Shown here: one piece after another, positions 15,731-24,446 of the stretch
Numbering within the stretch: the stretch's first letter is position 1
How the letters are laid out: each line of letters starts with the position of its first letter
Assembly (NCBI RefSeq): GCF_013248975.1
Contig: NZ_JABRWH010000001.1
Coordinates: 4,794,001 to 4,858,000 of the forward strand
Length of the DNA: 64,000 bases
Reading direction: 5' to 3'
Origin: Neobacillus endophyticus
GTDB taxonomy: Bacteria > Bacillota > Bacilli > Bacillales > Cytobacillaceae
Translations under genes and position numbers: made by a program
Notes under the pieces: model-generated
Seen by the model: only the letters and a program-made list of their open reading frames with translations
Database searches by the model: none
Told to the model about the DNA's origin: nothing

Positions 15731-16510
15731 TTACTTTCCTTTAAATTCTGGCTTCCGCTTCTCCTTAAATGCTTTAATCCCTTCCTGATGGTCCTCCGTT
15801 TGAACCATTAACATCTGAATCAGTCGCTCTTGCTCAAGAATTTCTGCTAAAGATGCGGTAAAGGCCTGATCTACTAATTTCTTTTGTTTCCCATATGATT
15901 TTCCCGGGCCATGCGCTAATTTTAATGCCAGTTTGGTTGTTTCTTCCTGAAGTTTTTCTAATGGGTAAAGGAAATTGATCACACCTAATTGATATAGACG
16001 CTCAGCTGATATCGGTTCAGCAGTAAAAAGGAATTGTTTTGCCAAATGCGGTCCGATTAGTCTTGGAAGGAAGTAAGAGCCGCCACCATCGGAAATTAGA
16101 CCTACTTGTGAAAAGCTTAAAGCATATTTACTATCCTCTGCGGCAACAATTAAATCACAGGCTAACGCCAAATTGAAACCTGCACCTGCTGCAAAGCCAT
16201 GGACTGCAGCAATAATCGGTTTTTCCGTTTCTTTCATTTGTAAAATTAGTTCATTCAGCTTGCCAATATGCTCATAAACTTGAACAGCTCCCGATTGTCC
16301 CATCGTTTTGACATCCCCGCCGGCACTGAATGAACGTCCTGCGCCAGATAAGACAATAACTTGAATATCCTCGTCAGTTTGGGCGTTTTTCAAGGCCTCT
16401 TTTAATCCTAAAATCATTTGAGGGCTAAAGGCATTTAAACTTTCTGGACGGTTCAATGTTAACGATAAAACTGGTCCCAATTTCTCTACGATTAAATGTT
16501 CTTGTGTCAA
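15731..16510 (-). CDS. enoyl-CoA hydratase/isomerase (crotonase) family
   Basis: A 259-residue crotonase: LNRPESLNAFSPQM, GRSFSAGGDVKTM and HGFAAGAGFNLALACD supply the CoA-binding loop and oxyanion hole. The canonical second catalytic Glu position reads GLISDGGGSYFLPRLIG, so Asp/Gly occupy the site seen in PaaG-like isomerases rather than both glutamates of a true hydratase. It would act on 2- or 3-enoyl-CoA in beta-oxidation or aromatic-acid degradation. It sits between the phosphotransferase and the hydrolase in the same operon direction. Confidence 0.88.
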   Translation of the reverse strand: MTQEHLIVEKLGPVLSLTLNRPESLNAFSPQMILGLKEALKNAQTDEDIQVIVLSGAGRSFSAGGDVKTMGQSGAVQVYEHIGKLNELILQMKETEKPIIAAVHGFAAGAGFNLALACDLIVAAEDSKYALSFSQVGLISDGGGSYFLPRLIGPHLAKQFLFTAEPISAERLYQLGVINFLYPLEKLQEETTKLALKLAHGPGKSYGKQKKLVDQAFTASLAEILEQERLIQMLMVQTEDHQEGIKAFKEKRKPEFKGK

Positions 16511-16554
16511 AATTCATCTTCCCTTTCTTTTTTATTTGGCACTATTAAATTTTC

Positions 16555-16748
16555 CTGTTGATTTTGCTCAAGGCACGAGCGGTTCGCGGGCGTGCCGGAA
16601 GAGCCTCCTTGGTGCTGAAGCACCTTCGGGGTCTCCCCGGCCCCGTACTCCCGCAGGACATTGAATGACTTCCTTGAATTCGCCCACACACGAAGGAAAT
16701 GCGTTAGCATTTTCGAGAAGTCTTCGTGCCTTCCGCTCCAATCAACAG
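16555..16748 (-). repeat. dispersed intergenic repeat, copy 1
   Basis: A ~194-bp GC-richer block with CTGTTGATT and AATCAACAG ends; on the minus strand it begins TTGATTGGAGCGGAAGGCAC. It matches the block at 40490-40684 in inverted orientation along its length, including the segments GAATTCAAGGAAGTCATTCA and TGTCCTGC. Similarity continues a further 40-50 bases outside the ends. Another partial head follows at about 16785-16830. I know similar GGAGCGGAAGGC elements from many Bacillaceae intergenic regions. An open frame through it is not a gene. Confidence 0.75.
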
Positions 16749-16895
16749 TGTTTGAATATCAACATTGTTCTTTAACATTGCCTTTTATTTAAACAGCACG
16801 GCTAAACTTGCCTGTTGATTTTTTACTGCGATCAACAAAATGGACAAAATGGCAAGGTTTAATCAGCCAGCCGCCATCTACGAGTTATTGTCATA

Positions 16896-17972
16896 TTAAA
16901 TTTTTTCGTTTGCCACCAAAGTTCCATGCTGAATAAGCCCTGCGGTAAAACGATTTAATCCGGCGAAACGTTGATCATTTGTCTGACCTTTTTTAAACCG
17001 ATAATAGATTTGCTGAACAATCACAGCAAGCTTGAAGTAGGCAAAGGTTAAATAAAAATGTAAATCTGAGACATCTCTGCCGCTTTTTTTGGCATATAAC
17101 TCGATAAAATCCCTGCGCGTGAGAAATCCTTTGTAAACCGCCGTAACAGGATCTTTTCCGAGCCCTTTTTTCAAGGTTTCAGGATCATCAGGAAGATTCC
17201 AATAGCTCATCGCCACTCCAAGGTCAGCTAGAGGATCGCCTACTGTTGTCATTTCCCAATCAAAAAGGCCTGACATTTTCGTGAAGTCCTCCGTTAACAT
17301 GACATTATTCAATTTGTAGTCATAATGAATGATGGTTACCTCTTCATTTGCTGGAATATGATCTTTGAGCCACTGCATTAAGGCTTCCACCCCTGCAATT
17401 TCATCCGTTTTCGCTCGTTCATATCTGCCGATCCAGCCATGAACCTGACGTTCCATGAATCCCTTAGGCTTGCTTATTTCCGCAAGTCCTGTTTCCTTGT
17501 ATGAAATGGAATGCAATTCTACAAGTTTATCAACCATTATTTCAGAAATTTGCTTGCATAGTTCCGGTGTCACCTGAACCCCTTCAGGAAATGATGTATC
17601 AAGGACAATGCCTCGTTTTCTTTCCATAATGAAGAAAGGACTGCCGACGATTTCAGGCTGCTTCGAAAAGACCAGTGTTTTTGGTGCCACAGGAAAAATG
17701 GGATTCAATTCAGAGAGAATTTTGCACTCTCGTTCCATATCATGGGCTTTCGGTGCTACTGGACCAAGAGGTGGACGTCTCAACACAGCCTCCCATTCTC
17801 CCATCTTTAGTTGATAGGTTAAATTGGAGTGGCCTGCTGAAAATTGAAGAACTTCAAGAGGTTCATTCGGCAACGAATCTATTTGCTCGCGTAGAAAATT
17901 TTCTAAAATCTTTAAGTTCAACTCTTCTCCCTGCCTAACAGGGATAACATCCTTACTTACTTGATGAGGCAT
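16896..17972 (-). CDS. APH-family phosphotransferase (acyl-CoA dehydrogenase-linked type)
   Basis: The 358-residue protein (ATG 17972, AGGAGG six bases upstream) is a kinase-fold APH protein: VLQFSAGHSNLTYQL near residue 45, EAVLRRPP, then Brenner-type IIHYDYKLNNVML (catalytic Asp) and GLFDWEMTTVGDPLADL (metal-binding Asp). This ACAD10/11-like subgroup phosphorylates hydroxyacyl-CoA-type substrates or accompanies acyl-CoA dehydrogenases. A TetR-type operator lies upstream at 18047. Its gene neighbours (crotonase, acyl-CoA ligase) support a fatty-acid-related role rather than antibiotic resistance. Confidence 0.85.
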   Translation of the reverse strand: MPHQVSKDVIPVRQGEELNLKILENFLREQIDSLPNEPLEVLQFSAGHSNLTYQLKMGEWEAVLRRPPLGPVAPKAHDMERECKILSELNPIFPVAPKTLVFSKQPEIVGSPFFIMERKRGIVLDTSFPEGVQVTPELCKQISEIMVDKLVELHSISYKETGLAEISKPKGFMERQVHGWIGRYERAKTDEIAGVEALMQWLKDHIPANEEVTIIHYDYKLNNVMLTEDFTKMSGLFDWEMTTVGDPLADLGVAMSYWNLPDDPETLKKGLGKDPVTAVYKGFLTRRDFIELYAKKSGRDVSDLHFYLTFAYFKLAVIVQQIYYRFKKGQTNDQRFAGLNRFTAGLIQHGTLVANEKI

Positions 17973-18046
17973 GTTCATCCTCCTATTGATTCGAAATATT
18001 CAGTTTTATTACTTTGAACTCAAACTCTAAATTGACACATTATTAA

Positions 18047-18064
18047 ATACTAACCAGTCAGTAT
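18047..18064. promoter_or_regulatory. TetR-type operator upstream of the phosphotransferase gene
   Basis: ATACTAACCAGTCAGTAT, a dyad nearly identical to the site at 21328. It lies between the TetR gene and the phosphotransferase operon, about 75 bases before the latter's start. Confidence 0.65.
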
Positions 18065-18076
18065 GTTTTTTGTCTT

Positions 18077-18116
18077 AAAGAGGGTGTTTTTGTAAATAAC
18101 CCCCTCTTTTACTTTT
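18077..18116. terminator. hairpin after the TetR gene
   Basis: AAAGAGGG and CCCTCTTT arms with a ~20-base loop, with a T-rich tail on the plus strand (TTTTACTTTT). On the minus strand the tail is poor, so termination of the tetR transcript would be partial. Confidence 0.45.
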
Positions 18117-18118
18117 CG

Positions 18119-18685
18119 TTAATCCATTTGTATTCCCTTTAAAATCATTTCCACAAAAATTTCCGTTACTTCATAATCAGTCGCACTGCCGCTTGGATTA
18201 AACCACTGATAGCTCCAATTCGTAATTCCCAAAATGCCAAATGTAATAATTTCGGCATTTAAATCAGGGCGGAATTCCCCTTTCTGAATCCCTTTCTTCA
18301 TTAATTCTTCAATGTTATAACGAAATTGATCTCGTTTTTGAACAATCAGGGCAAGGCGTTCTTCGTTTAAATTTTTCATTTCCCGAAAAAAGATTTTGGC
18401 GGCTGAACCTCGCGTTTTGATATCAGATATTAACATGAAAATGATATCAAATAATTTTTGTTTACATGTCTTCGAGTCGTCCATTAGGATTCTTTCCTGC
18501 TGGGCAAGCAGTTCATTAATATATCCATGGTGGATATCCATTAACAGTTCTTCTTTACTTGAAAAGTAATAGTAAAAAGTCCCTTTTGTCACCCCGAGAG
18601 AATCAACGATATCCTGAATCGAGGTTTCACTAAAACCTTTCTGTTCGAATAAGCGGATGCTTTGCCCTGTTATTTTCTCTTTCAC
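18119..18685 (-). CDS. TetR-family regulator of the acyl-CoA cluster
   Basis: From GTG 18685 (GAGG nine bases upstream) the protein is 188 residues; the open frame continues 26 codons upstream without a better start. Residues 3-50 form the TetR HTH: SIRLFEQKGFSETSIQDIVDSLGVTKGTFYYYFSSKEEL. The C-terminal half is the all-helical ligand domain. It lies inside a fatty-acid catabolic cluster with two near-identical dyad operators at 18047 and 21328, so it probably represses the cluster and is released by acyl-CoA, as FadR does in B. subtilis. The ligand is inferred. Confidence 0.88.
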   Translation of the reverse strand: MKEKITGQSIRLFEQKGFSETSIQDIVDSLGVTKGTFYYYFSSKEELLMDIHHGYINELLAQQERILMDDSKTCKQKLFDIIFMLISDIKTRGSAAKIFFREMKNLNEERLALIVQKRDQFRYNIEELMKKGIQKGEFRPDLNAEIITFGILGITNWSYQWFNPSGSATDYEVTEIFVEMILKGIQMD

Positions 18686-18805
18686 TTTTGTGTCCTCGCA
18701 ATCTGATAAATATCTACCGGAAATTATACCATACTCTTTTCTCCCCTTTATAGAACAATCCATGATTCCTTAAGGATTTTCCATTTTAAAATATCAACTT
18801 TAAGA

Positions 18806-20419
18806 TTACTTTTTAAGAGATTCTTCTCTTAAAGTACGTCTTAGGATTTTTCCAACTCCCGTTTTCGGCAGTTCCTTACGAAACTCCACAATCCGCGGAA
18901 CCTTATAGGCAGCCAGATGTTGGCGGCAATACGTCATGATTTCTTCTTCAGTCGCTGTTTTTCCCGCCTTCAAGACCATTACTGCCTTCACATCCTCACC
19001 CCGATAAGGATCAGGGACACCGATAACAACAGCCTCTTGAATGGATGGATGTTCATATAATACTTCTTCAATATCACGAGGATAAATATTATAACCGCTA
19101 GCAATAATCATATCTTTTTTCCGGTCTACGATATATAAATATCCGTCTTCATCTACTTTAGCAATATCTCCAGTATATAACCAACCATCTCGAAGAGTAT
19201 TGGCTGTTTCTTCCGGCATATTCCAATATCCCTTCATAACCTGTGGACCTTTAATGATAACTTCACCTAGTTCACCTGTTGGCACTTCTTTTGTACCAGT
19301 TGCAAGGTCCACAATTTTATATTCTGTTGATGGCACTCCAATTCCTACACTTCCAGGTTTTCTTTCTGCAAATGGAGGATTACAGTGCGTTGTTGGCGAA
19401 GCTTCTGATAAACCATATCCTTCGAGAATTTTTGACCCTGTTTTGTTTTCAAAACTGCGCAGTAGTTCAACCGGCATCGGTGCACTTCCGCTGTTACATG
19501 TTTCAATACAATTAATCCCATATTCTACAGCCTTTGGATGATTTGTAATGGCTACATACATCGTCGGAACTCCCGGAAAAATCGATGGCTGCTCATTTTT
19601 TATCGTGTTTAAAACCTCTTCCAAGTCAAAACGAGGCAGCATGATCGATTCTGAGCCCATAAATATAGACAGATTCATACAAGAACTCATTCCAAAAACA
19701 TGAAATAATGGAATCACGGTTAAACATTTTTCCTTGCCAAATTCCATTTCATGTTTAAAGAATTCATAGGCTTGAAGAACATTGGCTAATAAATTCTTAT
19801 GTGTCAGCATTGCGCCTTTTGAGAGGCCGGTTGTTCCTCCTGTATATTGAAGGATTGCGACATCGTGCTCCGGCTCAAACTCTACTGGAGTGACCATTCC
19901 ATTTCCTTCTTGCAGAAACTCTTCAAAACTGCGGTCTGGAGTGAAATCCTGTACAGAAGGCTGCAGGCTCACAACGATCACTTGTTTTAAATTGGTTTGC
20001 TCTTGCACGCTTTTTACCCTTGGATATAATGTATCAAGAATAACTATTGTTTCAGCCCCGGAGTCATTTAAAATATATTCAAGCTCTCTCTCCACAGACA
20101 TTGGGTTAACCTGTGTAACGATGCCACCTGCATTTAGGATCCCGTAATAGGCAATTACGTATTGCGGACAGTTTGGAAGCATAACGGCAACCCTGTCTCC
20201 CTTATGGACCTGGTTATGCTGAAGACTAGAAGTGAATGCTTGGGATAGTTGATAAACTTCTTGATAACTAAACTTTCTTCCGTAAAATGACAGGGCATGG
20301 TGATCAGGAAATTTCTCAAATGTATTTTTTAAAATCTGCCCCAAAGGTATATTTGGAATTTCAATGTTTGTTGCAATGGATTCAGGATAATGTTTATGCC
20401 ACATTTTCGTTTCACTCAT
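18806..20419 (-). CDS. AMP-forming acyl-CoA ligase (fatty-acid-CoA ligase)
   Basis: A 537-residue ANL-superfamily adenylating enzyme: P-loop YTGGTTGLSKGAM (about 185), GYGLSEASP (about 320), YTGDIAKVDEDGYLYIVDRKKDMI, SGYNIYPRDIEE, and the C-terminal catalytic Lys in LPKTGVGKILRR. It would activate a medium- or long-chain fatty acid to its CoA thioester with ATP. It follows the SDR gene by 29 bases and precedes the TetR gene, so SDR-ligase-TetR probably form one transcript from the 21328 promoter. Confidence 0.92.
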   Translation of the reverse strand: MSETKMWHKHYPESIATNIEIPNIPLGQILKNTFEKFPDHHALSFYGRKFSYQEVYQLSQAFTSSLQHNQVHKGDRVAVMLPNCPQYVIAYYGILNAGGIVTQVNPMSVERELEYILNDSGAETIVILDTLYPRVKSVQEQTNLKQVIVVSLQPSVQDFTPDRSFEEFLQEGNGMVTPVEFEPEHDVAILQYTGGTTGLSKGAMLTHKNLLANVLQAYEFFKHEMEFGKEKCLTVIPLFHVFGMSSCMNLSIFMGSESIMLPRFDLEEVLNTIKNEQPSIFPGVPTMYVAITNHPKAVEYGINCIETCNSGSAPMPVELLRSFENKTGSKILEGYGLSEASPTTHCNPPFAERKPGSVGIGVPSTEYKIVDLATGTKEVPTGELGEVIIKGPQVMKGYWNMPEETANTLRDGWLYTGDIAKVDEDGYLYIVDRKKDMIIASGYNIYPRDIEEVLYEHPSIQEAVVIGVPDPYRGEDVKAVMVLKAGKTATEEEIMTYCRQHLAAYKVPRIVEFRKELPKTGVGKILRRTLREESLKK

Positions 20420-20448
20420 CGAAATACCTCCAAACAGTAATTAAAGAA

Positions 20449-21201
20449 CTAAAAGGTATGACCGCCGCCATCAACGGACAGGGTTGTTCCGGTAATAAAA
20501 GAAGCTTCATCTGACGCCAAAAATGCAACTGCATTCGCTACCTCATCGGGAGTGCCAATCCTTCCTAGGGCATTCGCCTTTGAAATAATCGGCCACTTCC
20601 ACTCATTTTGTTTCCAATTTTCTATAATTTTGGTATCGATTACTCCTGGGGCAATAGCATTTACCCGAATATTGTATTTTCCATATTCAAGGGCGGCATT
20701 TTTTGTTAGCACGACAACACCTGCTTTTGAAGCGTTATAAGCTGATGTATATTTCTGCCCTTTTAGCCCTAGTAAACTCGTAGTATTAATAATGGATCCT
20801 CCACCGGCTTTGATTAATTCTGGGACAGCATATTTGATCCCTAAAAACACTCCTTTGAGGTTGATGTCAACTACACGGTCCCATTCATCTTCAGATAATT
20901 CCACACTCCGGACTTCAGAATGACCAATCCCTGCATTATTAAACATAATGTTGAATGAACCGAAGGTGTCGCTTACCTTTCTAATTAATTGTTGAACATC
21001 AGTTGAATCTGAAACATCCGTCTTCACAAAAATAGCTTTTCCACCTAAATCATTTATCATTTTAAGAGTTTCTTCTCCCGAATTAGCATCAAGTTCGGCA
21101 ATTGCTACATTTGCCCCTTCTTTGGCAAAACGCAGAGCTGTAGCGCGTCCTATCCCACTGCCACCTCCAGTAACAATTGCTGTTTTTCCCTGTAGATTCA
21201 T
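20449..21201 (-). CDS. short-chain dehydrogenase/reductase
   Basis: A classical SDR of about 250 residues: TGGGSGIG dinucleotide-binding loop near residue 12, NNAG (about 87), Ser in NTTSLLGL, and YNASK with the catalytic Tyr/Lys (about 155). The C-terminal VDGGGH is typical of FabG-like and 3-hydroxyacyl-CoA dehydrogenases. It would oxidise or reduce a hydroxy/keto group of an acyl substrate with NAD(P). An ATG three codons upstream is an alternative start, but too close to the RBS. It is the lead gene behind the operator at 21328. Confidence 0.88.
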   Translation of the reverse strand: MNLQGKTAIVTGGGSGIGRATALRFAKEGANVAIAELDANSGEETLKMINDLGGKAIFVKTDVSDSTDVQQLIRKVSDTFGSFNIMFNNAGIGHSEVRSVELSEDEWDRVVDINLKGVFLGIKYAVPELIKAGGGSIINTTSLLGLKGQKYTSAYNASKAGVVVLTKNAALEYGKYNIRVNAIAPGVIDTKIIENWKQNEWKWPIISKANALGRIGTPDEVANAVAFLASDEASFITGTTLSVDGGGHTF

Positions 21202-21327
21202 TTTCGTCATTCCTTTCTCTTATGAACACGCTTACAAAAAATGATATCATTGCGATCTTGCAATCTTAAAAAACCATTCTTCTATTAAGCTAGGGAAAAT
21301 GGAAAAATGGACTCTTAACTCCAACTT

Positions 21328-21345
21328 ATACCAACCAGTTAGTAT
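21328..21345. promoter_or_regulatory. TetR-type operator upstream of the SDR-ligase-TetR genes
   Basis: ATACCAACCAGTTAGTAT differs from the 18047 site at two positions and is preceded by the same ~125-base leader distance scale. The remaining bases of 21211-21557 are AT-rich, with no gene seen. Confidence 0.65.
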
Positions 21346-21557
21346 GTAGATACTTTCATTATACATTTAAATTAAAAATATTCCAATTCTTTTCAAAATA
21401 TTCTAATTACTTTTTTCATTTAAGCCCTTTATCTATGGTGATTTTAAGCAAAATTAACTCCGGACGAAATAGATGATTCTAAATCGGACAGAGTTAACTT
21501 GGATCCCTTAAAAAAGTATTTAAAAATAAATACATTTAACTGTTTAGCATAATATAA

Positions 21558-22529
21558 TTATTGTTTAATTGATAAAGACTCCTCTGCAGTTTGGCGAACA
21601 AGCCAATCTGAAAGACGTTTGGTTAACTCCGGATGGAGCGGCAGATTCGCTTCTGCAAAAATATCTTTTTTTACAGATAACATTGTGGAAGTTTGGGTTA
21701 CGAATTTACAAGAATGGCCCATATTTTCAACTACATGATACTCGCAATCTCCTTTTACATAATTCGGAAGCTCTTTTAGTATTTCGGGATTTGCTTGAAT
21801 ATCCCTTGCACCTGTTATGGCAAGAACTGGACAAGAAACATTCGCTAAATCTTCTTTCACATTATAAGCAAAATGCTCCCGAAACCATTTTGCGTTTATT
21901 TTAACAAATCCTTGTTTTATTACAGCTTCATTCGCGGCTAAAAATTTTTGAATTTGCTTTTGAGCTTGTGATTCAACTTTTTTATGGACACCTAACATTC
22001 GCAGTAAAGCCCCTTGGAACCCTTTGGCATTCAAAATATCCTGTGTTGCAATATCCCTTTGTCTTTTCAAGGCTTCACTAAGTCGCTCCACTGCTCCTGA
22101 AAGCAGAATTAAGCCCCCAAGCCTTTCTCTTACAGCCACCGCAGTTCCAATAGTGCATCCCTCACTATGACCTAACACTATGACTTTTTCAGGGTCTACT
22201 TCAGGTAAAGATTTTAAGAATTGTACAGAAGTACACGCATCTTCTACCAAATCCCACAAACCGGCGGAATAGAACTCACCACCACTACCTCCTGTACCTC
22301 GTTTATCATAACGTAAATTAATAATCCCAAACTCTGTTAAATAGGCTGCTATTTGCTGGTATAGTTTTAAATCCTTACTTTCACTTATTTTACCGTTTCG
22401 ATCAATTTTTCCTGATCCCGTAATTATCAAAATGGCAGGACTTTTCTCTCTACTAGTATCAGGAACAGACAACGAACCTTTGATTGCAACTGAACTTTGA
22501 ATCGTAACATCTTTTTCAAAACCTGTCAT
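21558..22529 (-). CDS. alpha/beta hydrolase
   Basis: From ATG 22529 (GGGGAG upstream) the product is 323 residues. The alpha/beta-hydrolase fold is shown by ILIITGSGKIDRNG (oxyanion region), NLRYDKRGTGGSGG, nucleophile Ser in GHSEGCT, an acid after AITGARD and the His in ENMGHSC. It resembles intracellular esterases/acyl hydrolases of the DUF-type dienelactone group. It overlaps or abuts the HTH gene just upstream and is probably co-transcribed with and controlled by it. Substrate unknown. Confidence 0.82.
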   Translation of the reverse strand: MTGFEKDVTIQSSVAIKGSLSVPDTSREKSPAILIITGSGKIDRNGKISESKDLKLYQQIAAYLTEFGIINLRYDKRGTGGSGGEFYSAGLWDLVEDACTSVQFLKSLPEVDPEKVIVLGHSEGCTIGTAVAVRERLGGLILLSGAVERLSEALKRQRDIATQDILNAKGFQGALLRMLGVHKKVESQAQKQIQKFLAANEAVIKQGFVKINAKWFREHFAYNVKEDLANVSCPVLAITGARDIQANPEILKELPNYVKGDCEYHVVENMGHSCKFVTQTSTMLSVKKDIFAEANLPLHPELTKRLSDWLVRQTAEESLSIKQ

Positions 22530-22545
22530 TAGATTCTCTCCCCAT

Positions 22546-23082
22546 CTATTCAAGTGATTTATCTGGTATTAAAATCGTTGCAATGGTCCTTCTTCTTCTT
22601 CCTTTCGCCGGCTTATTTTGGCCAACTTTCTGATAAACTTTTACTAAATCTTGAGTGAAATCAGTAAATTCTTCATCACTCAAGTATATAGAAGCCTGGC
22701 GAAACGACACTCCATCTGATAATAAATCAATATCCCCGTGAGATAAATAACGTTCATATTCCCCCAGTAAGTTTGCAAAAAATTTAATAAATAACTCCAT
22801 ATGTTCATTTTTTGACATCTTATTTAAGTCATCTGGACTCAAAAAAGGTTGATCTAGGATTGAATATACTTTCTCAACTGTTCCACGAATAGGTTTTTCA
22901 TCCACCACGTGAATAACTCCCGCTTCCAATAACTTTTTTAAGTTACGGTATAACGATGCTTGGGGGATATCGGGAAGCCTCTCCTTTAAGTCTTGTGCTG
23001 TCAGCTTCTGGTTGATTAAATGCTGAATAATTCTCATCCGCACTGGATGTAAAATGATATCAATAGCTGAATCCTTCATCAT
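22546..23082 (-). CDS. ArsR-like winged-helix regulator
   Basis: The 178-residue protein starts at ATG 23082 (AGGAG five bases upstream). Residues 5-70 are a winged helix: HPVRMRIIQHLINQKLTAQDLKERLPDIPQASLYRNLKKLLEAGVIHVVDE. The C-terminal half is helical and ends in a basic stretch (KGRRRRT). It matches the HTH_20/YdfL-like group often coupled to hydrolases or transporters. A 26-bp perfect palindrome directly upstream of its RBS is a probable self-operator. Confidence 0.8.
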   Translation of the reverse strand: MMKDSAIDIILHPVRMRIIQHLINQKLTAQDLKERLPDIPQASLYRNLKKLLEAGVIHVVDEKPIRGTVEKVYSILDQPFLSPDDLNKMSKNEHMELFIKFFANLLGEYERYLSHGDIDLLSDGVSFRQASIYLSDEEFTDFTQDLVKVYQKVGQNKPAKGRRRRTIATILIPDKSLE

Positions 23083-23097
23083 TTGATCTCCTATATA

Positions 23098-23123
23098 TAT
23101 TATCATTATCGATAATGATAATA
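23098..23123. promoter_or_regulatory. 26-bp perfect palindrome, probable operator
   Basis: A perfect dyad centred between 23110 and 23111 with half site GATAATGATAATA, placed 16 bases before the HTH gene start. The hexamers resemble Fur-box units but their order is inverted relative to the Fur consensus, so autoregulation by the adjacent HTH protein is more likely. Confidence 0.65.
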
Positions 23124-23250
23124 ATGTATTTTTTAATGATTGTAAAGAAAATAACCACATAATTTTCTCGAAATTATAAAACGTTTTTCCCCTATAGTTA
23201 CATGAAATGCCAGTTTATCACCAATATTATAATGAGGAGGGATCGAGGAT

Positions 23251-24135
23251 ATGATGTTTTCCTGGTTATTTGGCATTTGGCTATCGGCCCAACAAATACA
23301 TTCGCCTGCAAACATAACAATTACAAAAGATGGGATACCTATTACTACTTTAAATCGTGCTGAGCTTTTCAATCCATACATTGATTTACCCATTCTCAAT
23401 CCGAAAAAAATGGAAGGTTTCTTGAATCAATTAAACAAACAAATTTCAACACCTACAGAGGATGCCAAAATCGACAAACATGGAAATATAATCCCTGAAA
23501 AGGTAGGTTTTCAACTGAATCAGCAAGATTTAACAGAACAATTTTATCGTTCTTTTTATAATCCCAATCGCGCTAGCTTGGAAATTCAACTAGTTCCCGT
23601 CTACCCTAAAGTGGATGGTGAACTGCTAAGCTATATTCGCATTAAAAGGATTGGAAGCTATGTAACATCGTTTAACCCGCAAAATAAAAATCGGACGAAC
23701 AATATCCAATTGGCCTCTGATGCGATCAATAATTCGGTTGTATTTCCTGGAGAAAAATTTTCTTTTAATAAAACTGTTGGTAAAAGAACAGCAGGAAAGG
23801 GATATCTCCGGGCTCCGGTCATACAGAGAGGAGAGTTTTCAGAGGACATTGGAGGCGGAATTTGCCAAGTTTCATCCACATTATTTAATGCTGTCGATAA
23901 TGCCGGTCTAAAAATAGTACAACGATTTTCCCACAGTAGAAGTGTTTCATATATCCCTCCAGGGCGAGATGCAACGGTAAGTTGGTATGGACCTGATTTT
24001 GAATTTAAAAATGAATATAACCAGCCGATATTAATCAGAGCACGTACATTAGGGCATTTATTAATCATTAAACTATACTCATCTGATAGTATTCAGTATA
24101 TACCCAGAAAAGTGCCAAACCCTCCTATATACTGA
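23251..24135 (+). CDS. VanW family protein
   Basis: A 294-residue exported protein: a short hydrophobic N terminus (MMFSWLFGIWLSAQ) acts as signal or anchor, a peptidoglycan-binding-4-like segment follows (about 70-130), then the VanW domain with KTVGKRTAGKGYLRAPV, the invariant GGGICQVSSTLFNAV and HSRSVSYIPPGRDATV. VanW-domain proteins act at the cell wall in an unknown way; homologues are found outside vancomycin clusters in most spore formers. The gene is monocistronic and ends at a strong terminator. Confidence 0.88.
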   Translation: MMFSWLFGIWLSAQQIHSPANITITKDGIPITTLNRAELFNPYIDLPILNPKKMEGFLNQLNKQISTPTEDAKIDKHGNIIPEKVGFQLNQQDLTEQFYRSFYNPNRASLEIQLVPVYPKVDGELLSYIRIKRIGSYVTSFNPQNKNRTNNIQLASDAINNSVVFPGEKFSFNKTVGKRTAGKGYLRAPVIQRGEFSEDIGGGICQVSSTLFNAVDNAGLKIVQRFSHSRSVSYIPPGRDATVSWYGPDFEFKNEYNQPILIRARTLGHLLIIKLYSSDSIQYIPRKVPNPPIY

Positions 24136-24136
24136 T

Positions 24137-24161
24137 AAAGTCCGCGAAATCGCGGACTTTG
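24137..24161. terminator. bidirectional terminator
   Basis: AAAGTCCGCG, AAAT loop region, CGCGGACTTT: a perfect stem between convergent vanW and the 93-residue gene, serving both. Confidence 0.85.
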
Positions 24162-24164
24162 TTG

Positions 24165-24446
24165 TTACTGTTTATTGTTCATAGCACTTTCCATCAATTC
24201 CTCGGAAAATTCAGCCAGAGCAGCATTATCCATACGGCTTATATCTGTCCGGCCTATATTCATGCTTGGAGTGAAATTGTTCAATGTGTTTTTCAAAGGA
24301 AGTGCAAAATTACTGCGCTTTCCCCTTGTTAATCCAAAAACGGCTGCACTAATTCCAACACCAAATAATGATGCCCACATTGCACCGAAACCCTTTTTTC
24401 GCTTAGGCATAAACATTCTGAGAAATGGCAGGTTTCTTAAATTCAT
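24165..24446 (-). CDS. small hypothetical membrane-associated protein, 93 aa
   Basis: The N terminus is basic (FMPKRKKG), followed by one hydrophobic segment (about 20-40, MWASLFGVGISAAVFGL) and a polar tail with MDNAALAEFSEELMESAMN. Similar small YrzQ-like proteins occur in Bacillus, but I cannot assign the family. Convergent with vanW. Upstream 24447-24750 holds no gene I can support. Confidence 0.6.
   Translation of the reverse strand: MNLRNLPFLRMFMPKRKKGFGAMWASLFGVGISAAVFGLTRGKRSNFALPLKNTLNNFTPSMNIGRTDISRMDNAALAEFSEELMESAMNNKQ

Noticed and set aside
16507..16710. 67-codon open frame on the minus strand between the crotonase and phosphotransferase genes
   Set aside because: It lies almost wholly within the dispersed repeat, which also occurs at 40490 without this frame; no RBS and no protein-like composition.
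23098..23123. Fur box
   Set aside because: Hexamers resemble the Fur consensus, but the order of half sites is inverted and no iron gene is adjacent; treated as an operator of the neighbouring HTH protein.
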